Assembly: GCF_028330965.1 (NCBI RefSeq)
Contig: NZ_JAQMUB010000067.1
Coordinates: 85,904 to 149,903, forward strand
Direction: 5' to 3'
Length of the DNA: 64,000 nucleotides
Source of the DNA: Oscillatoria sp. CS-180
GTDB taxonomy: Bacteria > Cyanobacteriota > Cyanobacteriia > Phormidesmidales > Phormidesmidaceae
Shown: one piece after another, positions 7,989 to 16,824 of the stretch
How the letters are laid out: every line of letters begins with the position of its first letter
Numbering within the stretch: the stretch's first letter is position 1
Made by a program: the position numbers and the translations under genes
The notes under the pieces: generated by a model
Seen by the model: only the letters and a program-made list of their open reading frames with translations
Told to the model about the DNA's origin: nothing
Database searches by the model: none

Positions 7989-9657
7989 TGACTAACTCCT
8001 TGGTGGAATCGCTAGCAACTAAAGGTTCATCACTGCCGTAGCCATAGGGACCCGAGACAACAACGGGAATTTCATCAAAGTTTTCGTGGGGTGGGGGAGA
8101 CGAGACGAGCCACTCTAGACCGATCGCCCGCCAAGGATTATCGCCCGCTTCCTTACCCCGTGCCCAGGAACTCAGCATATTAAGGATGAACGGTAAGGTT
8201 GAGACGCCCAATAAAAAGCCACCCAAACTGGCGAGGACATTCCAAAACGCAAACTCTGGGTCATAGGACGCTACCCGGCGAGGCATGCCTTGCAATCCCA
8301 CAGGATGCATGGGCAGGAAGTTGAGGTTAGCGCCAATAAAAGTCAGGACGAAGTGCAGTTTCCCTAGCCCCTCGTAATACATGCGGCCCGTCATTTTGGG
8401 GAACCAGTGATAGATGGCCGCATAAAAGCCCATCACTACAGCCCCGTAGATAACGTAGTGGAAGTGCCCCACGACAAAATAGGTGTTGTTGACGTGAATA
8501 TCAAACGGAGCCGAGGCCAGCATAATGCCTGTGATGCCGGCAAAGAGGAACATCGTCAACCCCCCCAGCGCAAACAGCATGGCCGTATTGAGCCGCAGCT
8601 TGCCCCCCCAAACCGTGGCAACCCAGGCAAATACCTTAATCCCTGTCGGCACAGAGATCATCATCGTGGTGAACATAAACAGCATCCGCATCCAGCCTGG
8701 GGTGCCGCTAGCGAACATATGGTGAACCCAGACGATACCGCTCAGTCCAGTAATGATCAGAGAAGACACTGCGACCACCCGGTAGCCAAACAACGGCTTA
8801 CGGGCATAAACCGGAAAAACCTCTGAAAACACGCCGAAGATTGGCAGGATGATGACGTAGACCGCTGGGTGTGAATAGAACCAAAAGAAGTGCTGATAAA
8901 GAATTGGGTCGCCGCCCAGTTCAGGATTAAAAAAGCTGGTTCCTACAGTCAGGTCAAACAGCAGCATCACTGCGCCTGCCGTCAGAGCTGGTAGACCAAA
9001 GAGCTGAATCATCTGTGCAGATAGCACAGTCCAGCAGAAGGCAGGCATCTTGAACCAACCCATACCCGGTGCTCGCATCCGGAAGATGGTCGTGACAATA
9101 TTGACTGCGCCCATGATGGAGGACACCCCAGACAGAGCAACGGCCAGCAGCCAAAGGGATTGTCCATTAATGAGATTGCCTGTCGGATTCTGCAAGCTCA
9201 CGGGAGGATAGGCCCACCAACCTGACTGAGATGGACCACCCGGAACAAAGAAGCTGACCACTAGGATGACGCCAAACACAGGAACCAGCCAGAAAGCCGC
9301 AGCGTTAAGTCTGGGGAAGGCCATGTCTCGGGCACCGATCATCAGCGGCACCAAATAATTCGCTAGTCCGTTGAGCATTGGAAAGGTCCACATGAACAGC
9401 ATGATGGTGCCGTGCATGGTGAACAAACCGTTATAGACGGTGCGATCGACCAGATCAGCGGGAGGAGTAATCAATTCTCCTCGCATCACCATGGCCAAGA
9501 GTCCTCCAAACAGAAAGAAGATAAAAGCCGTGACGATGTACTGGATGCCAATGACCTTATGGTCAGTGCTGAAGGTGAAAAACCGACGCCAGTTATCGGG
9601 CGCTCCTGGCTGGGGCTGGAGACTGGGCTGAGCCACCTCCAGAGATGCGTTACTCAT
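7975..9657 (-). CDS. ctaDII: Alternative terminal oxidase subunit I (CoxA/CtaDII-like)
   Basis: 560 residues from the ATG at 9657, preceded by CGGAGGA; a longer frame upstream lies inside subunit II and looks non-coding. Twelve membrane helices are expected. Haem and CuB ligands are visible in order: FTMHGTIMLF (low-spin haem His), YSHPAVYVIILP (His-Tyr pair), WVHHMF (CuB His pair), and HVNNTYFVVGHFHYV (both haem His). The catalytic core is therefore complete. It overlaps the end of subunit II by eight bases and the start of subunit III by 14, so translation is coupled. It reduces oxygen to water in the thylakoid or cytoplasmic membrane; the electron donor is decided by subunit II. Confidence 0.92.
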   Translation of the reverse strand: MSNASLEVAQPSLQPQPGAPDNWRRFFTFSTDHKVIGIQYIVTAFIFFLFGGLLAMVMRGELITPPADLVDRTVYNGLFTMHGTIMLFMWTFPMLNGLANYLVPLMIGARDMAFPRLNAAAFWLVPVFGVILVVSFFVPGGPSQSGWWAYPPVSLQNPTGNLINGQSLWLLAVALSGVSSIMGAVNIVTTIFRMRAPGMGWFKMPAFCWTVLSAQMIQLFGLPALTAGAVMLLFDLTVGTSFFNPELGGDPILYQHFFWFYSHPAVYVIILPIFGVFSEVFPVYARKPLFGYRVVAVSSLIITGLSGIVWVHHMFASGTPGWMRMLFMFTTMMISVPTGIKVFAWVATVWGGKLRLNTAMLFALGGLTMFLFAGITGIMLASAPFDIHVNNTYFVVGHFHYVIYGAVVMGFYAAIYHWFPKMTGRMYYEGLGKLHFVLTFIGANLNFLPMHPVGLQGMPRRVASYDPEFAFWNVLASLGGFLLGVSTLPFILNMLSSWARGKEAGDNPWRAIGLEWLVSSPPPHENFDEIPVVVSGPYGYGSDEPLVASDSTKELVSEHS

Positions 9658-10564
9658 GAGTGTCTTCCTCCGAACTAGCGTAATTGACGACGGGTGCAGG
9701 AGCCGGTTTGACGGTTTCCCAGCCGAGATCGATCGCGTTCTCATTGGCGCGATTGAACTCCTCATAGGCAACGTTTTGAGCTGGGGCCAGTGGAGTGTCT
9801 GCTGCTTCCGCTAACCAGTGCTGATAGTCCGCTGCTGACTCAACGACAACATTCGTTTGGTTAGCCGCAAAATAGGTACCGCTGTATTCAGAGTCTCGCA
9901 GGCGATACCGCCCTTCGCGGATGGGCGTGAATTCAAAATCGATCTCGCGACCTGGCACGACATCCTGCTTAACTCGAAAGGCTGGAACGAAGAAGCCGTG
10001 TAGAACATCCTCAGAGGACAGGAGCAGTCGCGCCCGCTCGTTCACAGGCAGATGGAGTTCCGTACTGCTGACGTTCTGATCGGGATAGTGAAACTCCCAT
10101 GCCCACTGACGAGCATAGACCTTGATAGGACTTGCCGGTTCGTCGGGTGCGTCTAGGGGAGCTGCCGTTGCCGAAGGCATTCCCATCGCCATGTGCTCCA
10201 TTGGACCCAGGATAGCCATGCGATCGTAGGTCTGGTAGCTGAAGGTGCCAATCCAGATGACGAGCAGCACCGGAATAGCGGTCCAGACAACCTCTAGCTT
10301 GACGTTGCCCTCAATGGGGGGACCATCGCTGGAGTCATATTTGGCAGCTCGCTGGAAGAGGATGGAGTATACGAGAGTGCCCGTGACCCCAAAGAAGATG
10401 AAGCTACCGATGGTCGTCATAAAGCTGAACAGATTGTCCACCAGCATAGATTCAGCAGAGGCTTGGGGTGGCATCCAGTTGTACGCTTGCTGACCTATCC
10501 AGAGGCTAAGAAAGAAGTCCGCGATCGCCAGCCCGGTCAGAATCAAAATCGTGCGTCGAGTCAT
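9650..10564 (-). CDS. ctaCII: Alternative terminal oxidase subunit II lacking CuA (CtaCII-like)
   Basis: 304 residues: an N-terminal helix near 5-25, two further helices near 45-70 and 93-110, then a periplasmic cupredoxin domain from about 145 (YARQWAWEFHYP, LHLP, VLHGFFVPAFRVKQDVVPG). Where CuA proteins have CxExC...H...M, this protein reads RDSEYSGTYFAAN: Asp224, Ser228, Phe232 and Asn235 replace Cys, Cys, His and Met. Only His189 remains. CuA cannot form, as in quinol oxidases and in the cyanobacterial alternative respiratory terminal oxidase (ARTO). AGAGGTC precedes the ATG. It follows the second DUF2231 gene by 14 bp and overlaps subunit I by eight bases. Confidence 0.9.
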   Translation of the reverse strand: MTRRTILILTGLAIADFFLSLWIGQQAYNWMPPQASAESMLVDNLFSFMTTIGSFIFFGVTGTLVYSILFQRAAKYDSSDGPPIEGNVKLEVVWTAIPVLLVIWIGTFSYQTYDRMAILGPMEHMAMGMPSATAAPLDAPDEPASPIKVYARQWAWEFHYPDQNVSSTELHLPVNERARLLLSSEDVLHGFFVPAFRVKQDVVPGREIDFEFTPIREGRYRLRDSEYSGTYFAANQTNVVVESAADYQHWLAEAADTPLAPAQNVAYEEFNRANENAIDLGWETVKPAPAPVVNYASSEEDTHE

Positions 10565-10578
10565 ATTTGCGATGACCT

Positions 10579-11211
10579 CTAGTGCTTAATGAGGATATTC
10601 AAGTGAGTGTTGGGATTGATGCCGGAGCGAATTAAGCGATCAGCGCTGACATGAATGCCAAAGTCAGATCCTAAGTGAGCGCCCAGCGTGCCGTGGACAA
10701 ACATCAGCACGAAAATACCCAAACCGGTTAATAGGTAGCTCCACTGCACTTGCCGGGCTCGATCTTCTCGCCAAACGTAGCGCTGGAATCCTCGCCAAAC
10801 GGTCATAGCTACGATCAGCCCTAGCAACACCACACCGCCAACACCATGCCAGACCATGGTGTCCATCGCCCCCAGCCCCCAGGGACTGATCACATCGTTA
10901 GGGGGTTCCGCCAGCATGATTTCATAAAATCCAGCGGCAACTGTGAAGAACGTGATCACAGCGGCAGCGACCATGTTGAACCAGCCCACGTCATATAAGC
11001 CAGAGCTAGTGACAGGGATGGCTAGAAATTTGAAGATGGGTTTTTCTAAGGGATAGAGAGCCGCAACGATGTCGAAAGCGATCGCGACGATAAATAGCCC
11101 CAGCGTCAAATGCACAAGGTTAGGGTGAATCGGCACGCCGTAGGGTAATCCATTGGCTTGTGCCCCTAATGTTGGCAGCCAGGACCCTTCAACAAGCGGC
11201 ATCAAACTCAC
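10579..11211 (-). CDS. DUF2231 membrane protein, second of pair
   Basis: 210 residues with four or more hydrophobic helices. HPNLVHLTLGLFIVAIAFDI near residue 28 is the DUF2231 signature His with its following helix. Later segments include YDVGWFNMVAAAVITFFTVAAGFYE, MVWHGVGGVVLLGLIVAMTV and WSYLLTGLGIFVLMFVHGTLGAHL, each with a His that could bind haem. It starts at a GTG whose GTGA overlaps the stop of the preceding paralogue. Gene pairs of this family precede the third cox operon in heterocystous cyanobacteria, so they are probably accessory subunits or assembly factors of the alternative oxidase; that role is inference. Confidence 0.8.
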   Translation of the reverse strand: MSLMPLVEGSWLPTLGAQANGLPYGVPIHPNLVHLTLGLFIVAIAFDIVAALYPLEKPIFKFLAIPVTSSGLYDVGWFNMVAAAVITFFTVAAGFYEIMLAEPPNDVISPWGLGAMDTMVWHGVGGVVLLGLIVAMTVWRGFQRYVWREDRARQVQWSYLLTGLGIFVLMFVHGTLGAHLGSDFGIHVSADRLIRSGINPNTHLNILIKH

Positions 11212-11708
11212 AGTAAACCTCCTCGACCTGCTTCTACAACTGGCTCAGTGTGGAGTCCATAGACCCAGACTAGTTTATCCCCTAGATAGATCTGGAACAG
11301 GACAAGAACGGTTAGCACAGCGTTAAGGCCCAGGTAGGCTTTCGGCAAGGAGTTCGCATTTCTCAATCGGATGATGTAGCGCCAGCCTGTAATGGTCGCC
11401 AGTAGGCCAGACAGCGACCATCCCAGTAATGTGTGAAGATTCAAGTCTGCCGCCGCCGCTGCATAGGGTGTCGCTAAGCCTGCTTCGAGCTGCCCAAAAA
11501 TGATGGCAATAAAAATGGAAACTGTAGCAAAAACCATATTCCACCAGCTCACCTCGTAGAGCCGAACGTTTTTAGTGAAATAAGCAATCACATCGCAGAG
11601 CACGGCAAACAGGAACATCGCAATGACAAAGTGCACCACAATGGGGTGGATGGTATCGGGATAGGGTAGGTTGTGGTTATTAAGGGGAGGGAGTAAATTT
11701 TCAAACAC
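11208..11708 (-). CDS. DUF2231 membrane protein, first of pair and first gene of the oxidase operon
   Basis: 166 residues, four hydrophobic helices. The family motif HPIVVHFVIAMFLFAVLCDV occurs near residue 22, followed by YEVSWWNMVFATVSIFIAII (parallel to the second paralogue), LHTLLGWSLSGLLATITGW and NAVLTVLVLFQIYLGDKLVW. The start is a GTG with no good ribosome-binding site, so the true start is uncertain. It heads the operon, with about 480 bp of non-coding DNA upstream that must carry the promoter. Both DUF2231 proteins share the same fold and gene order, indicating an old duplication. Confidence 0.78.
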   Translation of the reverse strand: MFENLLPPLNNHNLPYPDTIHPIVVHFVIAMFLFAVLCDVIAYFTKNVRLYEVSWWNMVFATVSIFIAIIFGQLEAGLATPYAAAAADLNLHTLLGWSLSGLLATITGWRYIIRLRNANSLPKAYLGLNAVLTVLVLFQIYLGDKLVWVYGLHTEPVVEAGRGGLL

Positions 11709-12055
11709 TGTTTTTAAGCAACAAGCTACGCTTTTCTTCCACTGTTAAAATCGCGTTCTCATACAGCCCTATGGCATATGCAAAGGTAAGAGTTCTCTCT
11801 ATGCTAAAGTACCTGACTCGAACAATTAGCTTAGTGTTATTAGAACGCTGGTTGCATTGTAGCGGCGCTGGTTGTAAATCACGAGGGTCTTTTTAGAATT
11901 TTTGAATAGTTTATGATTAATGTCTGGAAAGGTTGACTACGAAAAGGTTAAGGAGAGTCACATCGATCGCTCACAGACTAAAGAGTTGACCTTGAATGAG
12001 GTATGCTAGCGCCTGTTCTAAGGATTAAACGAAAATTTTGTCTAGACATAAATAG
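11709..12055. other. Upstream region of the alternative oxidase operon
   Basis: AT-rich DNA without a gene. It lies between the first DUF2231 gene and the end of the MscS pair, so it must contain the oxidase promoter on the minus strand. I could not single out a convincing promoter box. Confidence 0.4.
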
Positions 12056-12160
12056 TCCAATTTTGATGTTGAAGCGATCGCCGGAAAAGCAAATCTACGC
12101 TTAATAGGATTTAGAAAATTCTATGAGGAAAATGGTTTTTATGCGGACGGCGTAAAATAG
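12056..12160 (+). pseudogene. Possible C-terminal scrap of a GNAT acetyltransferase
   Basis: The plus-strand frame ending at the TAG at 12158-12160 reads GFRKFYEENGFYADGVK. This matches the terminal pattern of GNAT acetyltransferases (...fYeknGFv.dG). A stop codon closes the frame upstream at about 12053-12055 and no start or core GNAT motif is found. It looks like the tail of a deleted gene. The match is short, so confidence is low. Confidence 0.33.
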
Positions 12161-12189
12161 CATTAACTCTGTTCGTTCATTGTTTATCA

Positions 12190-13836
12190 TCAGGCTAAAT
12201 CGTTGAATGAGATAGGTGATGGAGAATCCGGGATGGCTTCTACTGCATCTGCCTGCTTCAGATAGCGCATCATTTCCTGGTAGATTTGGCTGCTGATGCG
12301 ATCGCCGCGCTTCCCGTTTTCGAGCTTAATATCATCGACAAAGAAATTAAGGCGGAAGGTGAGGTAAGCATTGCCCTCGTCATCATGTTGCAAATCGCTG
12401 ATCAACACTTGCGGCTCTTGCCATTTTTTTCGAGGCGTTTTGAATCGATCTTTTAGCCATTGCCGCAGCTCCAGCACATAGTCATCCAGCCGAGTTTCCT
12501 CACGTTCGGGTCGAGCAATTTTTTGATAGAGCCGCTGGACCCGTCGCTTCAGAAGTGTGATACGCCGCTCCCAGTCTTCAGGGATGATATCTTCATCGTC
12601 GTCCAGCAAATTAGGGTCGCGGATGCTGATGCGATACCAAGTACGAATGAGTTCAAGTAGGGTATCATCCTCTTGCGTCTCTTCAAAGTTCTCTTCAGTA
12701 CGGCTGCCGCTCTCTTCGGTGTGGGCTAAACCAATGGATTGGAGCACCGTTTCATACTCCATTTGAATATTCTCAATTTCATCCTGAGTCAATCCGCCCT
12801 TCTCTGCAAATTGTAGGGTCACTACGATGGAACTCAGTTCTAAGTCAATCTCTTCTAGCTTGAAGTTGACATCGTTTTCAGCTTCCAGCCGTTTGCGCCC
12901 GATGATCTGTTGATCTGCTAGCAGCGGTTCTGTCTCTGAGGGGTGGAAATACCCCTCCATCAGCTCAAGCTTATCGTCGAGATTCCCCAAAGTATCGGGG
13001 TGGGCCAGGGCAATCTCTCGCATCACTTGTTTGAGCTGATCCAGATCCTGCTCAAAAGGCACTTCTGCCACCGTGGAGTAATGATAGTAAGTCGTTGGGC
13101 GACTGAGGTTGGTGATATTTTGCCCCTGCAAAACGCTGTTGGGAATGTACATGTCGCAGTGATTATCAAACATATAAAGCTGTGTCACCCGTACGCCGAT
13201 ACGGCGCAGCATGCCGACAGAACCATCCTCTAGTTTCAGCACGTCACCAAATTGAAATGGCGTATCAATCAGTAGCACCACGCCACTGAAGAAGTTTGCC
13301 AGAATGTCCTTAACCGCGAAACCAATGACAAAGGTTGCCCCCCCCAGGGTTACCCAGATGCCAGTGAGATCCAGCCCAAAGGAGTTCAGCACTAGCGCTC
13401 CACTCAGGAGAATCACAACGACAGGCACCACTGCCTCCAGTAGGGGCAGCAACACGTCATCCCACATCACCTCAGACTGCTGGGTAAATTCCTTCAGGTA
13501 GTAGACGACTACCTGCTCAAAGATTTGCACCAGCCAGTAGCTCAGCGCAATGATCAGCCCCGCTGTAAGCAACCGTTCGAAATCGTCAATGCCATCTATC
13601 GTTTTGAGCCTAAGAAACGTCACCTTGAGACTGAGCAGCAAAAAACAGGCCAGGGCAGGATAGGCCGAGACATTCAGCGTGACTAGGGGTAAATCGTTTT
13701 CAAGGCGGCGAAATAGCGATCGCAGCACCGAGAACAAAATAAAGTACAGGAGGCTGGTACCAAGCGCTGCTATCAGTAAACCTGTGATAACAAAGGCGCG
13801 AGTGCCGACGGTATAGGGAAGCAGGTGCCACAGCAT
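12190..13836 (-). CDS. MscS-type mechanosensitive channel, second tandem copy
   Basis: 548 residues counted from the ATG at 13836; the frame extends to a TTG at 13899, but the chosen start aligns exactly with the upstream paralogue and gives the same length. Four to five N-terminal helices precede the MscS pore and beta domain: LGGATFVIGFAVKDILANFFSGVVLLIDTPFQFGD, then an upper beta barrel (VTQLYMFDNHCDMYIPNSVLQ, NLSRPTTYYHYST). The C-terminal 280 residues are a long charged, probably helical cytoplasmic extension. The family gates ion flow in response to membrane tension or carries signalling domains. It lies 44 bp after its paralogue and is surely cotranscribed. Confidence 0.85.
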   Translation of the reverse strand: MLWHLLPYTVGTRAFVITGLLIAALGTSLLYFILFSVLRSLFRRLENDLPLVTLNVSAYPALACFLLLSLKVTFLRLKTIDGIDDFERLLTAGLIIALSYWLVQIFEQVVVYYLKEFTQQSEVMWDDVLLPLLEAVVPVVVILLSGALVLNSFGLDLTGIWVTLGGATFVIGFAVKDILANFFSGVVLLIDTPFQFGDVLKLEDGSVGMLRRIGVRVTQLYMFDNHCDMYIPNSVLQGQNITNLSRPTTYYHYSTVAEVPFEQDLDQLKQVMREIALAHPDTLGNLDDKLELMEGYFHPSETEPLLADQQIIGRKRLEAENDVNFKLEEIDLELSSIVVTLQFAEKGGLTQDEIENIQMEYETVLQSIGLAHTEESGSRTEENFEETQEDDTLLELIRTWYRISIRDPNLLDDDEDIIPEDWERRITLLKRRVQRLYQKIARPEREETRLDDYVLELRQWLKDRFKTPRKKWQEPQVLISDLQHDDEGNAYLTFRLNFFVDDIKLENGKRGDRISSQIYQEMMRYLKQADAVEAIPDSPSPISFNDLA

Positions 13837-13880
13837 GGCTTTTAAGGTGAAGTTACAGAAGGGGTACAGCCAGCAGGCGA

Positions 13881-15527
13881 TTAAGCGGTCACCTGACAAG
13901 CATCTTTGAGGTGAAGCAAGATTTCGCGGTGGATGTCGCTGTTGATGCGATCGCCCCGCTCGCCATCTTCCAAGCGAATATCATCGACATAGTATTCCAG
14001 GCTAAATTCAAAGAAGGTGCGTTCGCGATCGTGCACAACTTGTTCTAGACGCACGTCTGGATTCTGCCAAGCACTCCGAGCCTGCTTAAAGCGGTTGCGT
14101 AGCCATTTCACAAACTTTCGCGAATAGTCATCCAGCCGCGTTTCTTCTCGATAGGGATGTAGTATCTTTTGGTTGAGCTTGTAGGCTTGCTTTTTCAGCA
14201 GTTCAATTTTGCGTTCCCAAATCTCTGACAAGATGTATTCGTCTTTGTGAACCACGTTAGGATCCCGTAGCCAAATTCGATACCATTCTCGCACCAGGCT
14301 AATCAGCGCATCGCTGTCTTGCGTTTCTTCAAGCTGAAATCGAATGAGCCGTTGTTGCAGACCCAGAAAGGAACGGCGAGGGCGAGGTGTTTGTTGGACT
14401 ACTTTAAGGCCAATCAACTCTAAAACATAGTTGAACTCCTCCTGAATGGTTTCTACATCGTCTGGATCAAGTCCGCCTTTTTCCACAAACCCTAGGGTAA
14501 TACTCAGGGCCTCTAAGGCTTGCTCAATATCGGCCAACTTTTCATTAACGGCATGTTCGGCCTCTAACCGCTGGCGTCCATTTTCTTTCTTGTTAAGGAA
14601 GCTTTTATCGGTTTCTTCCCAATTGAAGTACCGTTCAAGATGAACTAGCTTGGTGCCGATGTCTCCCAACGTATCGGGATGAGCTTGAAGAATTTCTTCC
14701 ATAATGCGTCGAGCCTGTTCTTGATCACAGTGCGATCGCAATTGAATTCGAGTGGAATAGTGAATGGGTTCAATGGGTCGGCTGAGATTTGTAATTCTCT
14801 GACTTTGCATCACGCTGTTGGGAATATAAACCTCGGTATGCGTTTCAAACATGTATATGTGAGTGACCCGCACACCAATCTTTCGCAAGATTCCCAGTTC
14901 TCCTCCGTCTTGATTACCATCAATACGCAACACATCGCCAAATTGAAAAGGGCTATCAAGCAGCAACACGATACCGCTAAAAAAGTTCGCTAGGATATCT
15001 TTTACGGCAAAGCCAATGACAAAGGCACTTCCTCCCAAAGTGAGCCAAATCCCGCTTAAGTCCAACCCTAGAGAAAATTGAAAAATCGCTGCTGTACTCA
15101 GCACAATTAATAGTGTCGGAATCACCCCTTCAAGCAACGGAATGAGCACCTGATCCCACATCATTTCAGTGGTTTCGGCGTAGTCTTTGAGGTAGTAGAC
15201 AATGACTTGCTTAAACAAGCATAGTGACCAATATCCCAATGCCGCGATAATGCCTGCGAGTAACAGTCGCTGTAACCACAGGACAGAACCCAATATTTCT
15301 GATCGCTGACCCGTAATTTTGAGACAGGTTGCTACAAACAAGAAGAGGGCGGGATAAGCCGAAACATTCAGAGTGACTAGAGCAATGTCGCGATCCCACT
15401 TTCGAAAAAGCGATCGCAGTAGGCGAAAGAAAATCACATACAGTCCCGCTGCTCCGACTACCGTCACAATTAAGCTAACTGCAAGATAAAGCGTTTCACG
15501 TAAATGAATCGGCAGTGAATTTAGCAT
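13881..15527 (-). CDS. MscS-type mechanosensitive channel, first tandem copy
   Basis: 548 residues, the same length as the next gene and collinear with it. N-terminal helices (LYLAVSLIVTVVGAAGLYVIFF; LVTLNVSAYPALFLFVATCLKI) are followed by the MscS core LGGSAFVIGFAVKDILANFFSGIVLLLDSPFQFGD, VTHIYMFETHTEVYIPNSVMQ and NLSRPIEPIHYST. The cytoplasmic tail contains EETQDSDALISLVREWYRIWLRDPNV and ends with the segment YYVDDIRLEDGERGDRINSDIH, which the paralogue also has. The pair may form heteromeric channels; that is inference. The transcript starts in the 100-bp gap before the STAS gene end. Confidence 0.86.
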   Translation of the reverse strand: MLNSLPIHLRETLYLAVSLIVTVVGAAGLYVIFFRLLRSLFRKWDRDIALVTLNVSAYPALFLFVATCLKITGQRSEILGSVLWLQRLLLAGIIAALGYWSLCLFKQVIVYYLKDYAETTEMMWDQVLIPLLEGVIPTLLIVLSTAAIFQFSLGLDLSGIWLTLGGSAFVIGFAVKDILANFFSGIVLLLDSPFQFGDVLRIDGNQDGGELGILRKIGVRVTHIYMFETHTEVYIPNSVMQSQRITNLSRPIEPIHYSTRIQLRSHCDQEQARRIMEEILQAHPDTLGDIGTKLVHLERYFNWEETDKSFLNKKENGRQRLEAEHAVNEKLADIEQALEALSITLGFVEKGGLDPDDVETIQEEFNYVLELIGLKVVQQTPRPRRSFLGLQQRLIRFQLEETQDSDALISLVREWYRIWLRDPNVVHKDEYILSEIWERKIELLKKQAYKLNQKILHPYREETRLDDYSRKFVKWLRNRFKQARSAWQNPDVRLEQVVHDRERTFFEFSLEYYVDDIRLEDGERGDRINSDIHREILLHLKDACQVTA

Positions 15528-15627
15528 GGGATAGCTAATAGAAAGGTAGAAGCTTCTCTAAAGGTGAGAAGGCTAAAGCAACAGAAATAATCTACTCTAA
15601 ATACTGTCAGTTTTGCTGCATCATCTA

Positions 15628-15981
15628 TCACTCAATTTCAAGTTTGAGGCTAGGTAAAAACTTCTGTAAATTCTTTAAAGACTTACCCTGCCACGGCATA
15701 TCGTTAGACCCCAAAATGACTAGCTGAGTCCCTTTTTTTTTCCTCAGGCCCAAGACAAATTTAGATAACATGCTAATGCCAGAACTGTTAAGGAAAGCTA
15801 ACTCTCGGAGGTCCAGCGTCATCTCAGTGGGATCCTGATCAATGACGTCTGCTAGTAAGCTGTTGATCGGGTCATAGTCTTTAGGGCCTCCCAGCGCTAG
15901 TTCTCCCTGAAACTTAACAGTTTGAGTTTCTGAGTCATATTGAATTGTGTAGTCTTCGCCTTTGATTTCCTGAGCGGTCAT
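15628..15981 (-). CDS. slr1659-type STAS-like regulator (anti-sigma-antagonist fold)
   Basis: 117 residues. The body follows the STAS fold: YTIQYDSETQTVKFQGELAL, MTLDLRELAFLNSSGISMLSKF and LVILGSN. In STAS antagonists a Ser after Asp in DSSG is the switch phosphorylated by a partner kinase; here the position reads N65-S66-S67-G68, so Ser66 is the candidate. It is the last gene of the five-gene operon, 169 bp after the slr1658-type gene. The pairing of slr1658- and slr1659-type proteins with a PP2C phosphatase is a recurring cyanobacterial partner-switching unit; the final output target is not visible here. Confidence 0.75.
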   Translation of the reverse strand: MTAQEIKGEDYTIQYDSETQTVKFQGELALGGPKDYDPINSLLADVIDQDPTEMTLDLRELAFLNSSGISMLSKFVLGLRKKKGTQLVILGSNDMPWQGKSLKNLQKFLPSLKLEIE

Positions 15982-16150
15982 GACAAGTCCTATCCTCTGA
16001 GCTTAAGCAGTTGTATTAAGGTAAAACAGCTGAATATTGCGGCTGATCTTATCCAGGCGATCATGGAGAATCGCCTATGTAGCATCCCATAAATTCTCTG
16101 TGATCTTACTGGTCTAGGTTTTATTTTGGAACGTCTTGGCAAACCTGTTC

Positions 16151-16783
16151 CTATAGAGCAATTTGAACCATGGCGGTGACAATAGAAATTTCTGAATCCG
16201 GGGCAACGGGTTCAAATTGCCAACCCAGCTTAGCTTGGTAGTCATTGATCATCGTTAGGAAGCCTAATCCTGAAATTTTGGTATCGGGGTCTTCGGCGCT
16301 GGCTTCTACCTGACGAATATAAAATTCTTCTGGATCAGACTCTAGCAATTCTTGAATGAACTGTTGAAATTTTTCAGCTCCGAAGCGGTTGATGCTATTT
16401 GTGGCAAACATGACCGCGATAATGTCGGAACCATCCAAAAAGTGAATGCCAAATCTGACCTTGCAGTCAGCATCTTCAAGATTGAACTTCATGGCATTTT
16501 CAAGCAGTTCATTAGCGACGTAGCTAATGGCTCCTTTAGCCTCTTTGATCCGCCGCTCTTCAACCGGATCATCCTTATCGAGCGGCAAAAAATTGACGAA
16601 GTAATCCGCGATGAAATGGGCCGATAACCGCTGATTGCGCCAAAGATGACGAATCCGCTCAGAGGTAGGCGTAAAACTTAGCTCCAGAGAGTCGTGATCC
16701 GGAGGAAAGTTTGTGATGAAATCGCCAAATGTCTTCTCCATACCTGAGTTGCCTTTTGGAATTGGGTAATAGTCCATCGTCAT
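16151..16783 (-). CDS. slr1658-type regulator (anti-sigma-kinase-like ATP-binding fold)
   Basis: 210 residues with no membrane segment. The region around residues 80-105 (AISYVANELLENAMKFN) matches the N-box of GHKL ATP-binding domains found in anti-sigma kinases, with the Asn (ELLENAMKF) used for Mg-ATP binding. Further on, KISGLGFLTMINDYQAKLGW resembles the G-box region. The protein would phosphorylate or sequester the STAS partner encoded next. It starts 41 bp after the phosphatase gene, in the same operon. Which regulator it finally controls is unknown. Confidence 0.72.
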   Translation of the reverse strand: MTMDYYPIPKGNSGMEKTFGDFITNFPPDHDSLELSFTPTSERIRHLWRNQRLSAHFIADYFVNFLPLDKDDPVEERRIKEAKGAISYVANELLENAMKFNLEDADCKVRFGIHFLDGSDIIAVMFATNSINRFGAEKFQQFIQELLESDPEEFYIRQVEASAEDPDTKISGLGFLTMINDYQAKLGWQFEPVAPDSEISIVTAMVQIAL

Positions 16784-16824
16784 CAGCCTTCAATACGTTG
16801 GGATCTACCCAACTGAACATCCAG

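Noticed and set aside
8407..8826. 139-codon plus-strand frame inside oxidase subunit I
   Set aside because: Antisense shadow of a gene with all catalytic residues in place.
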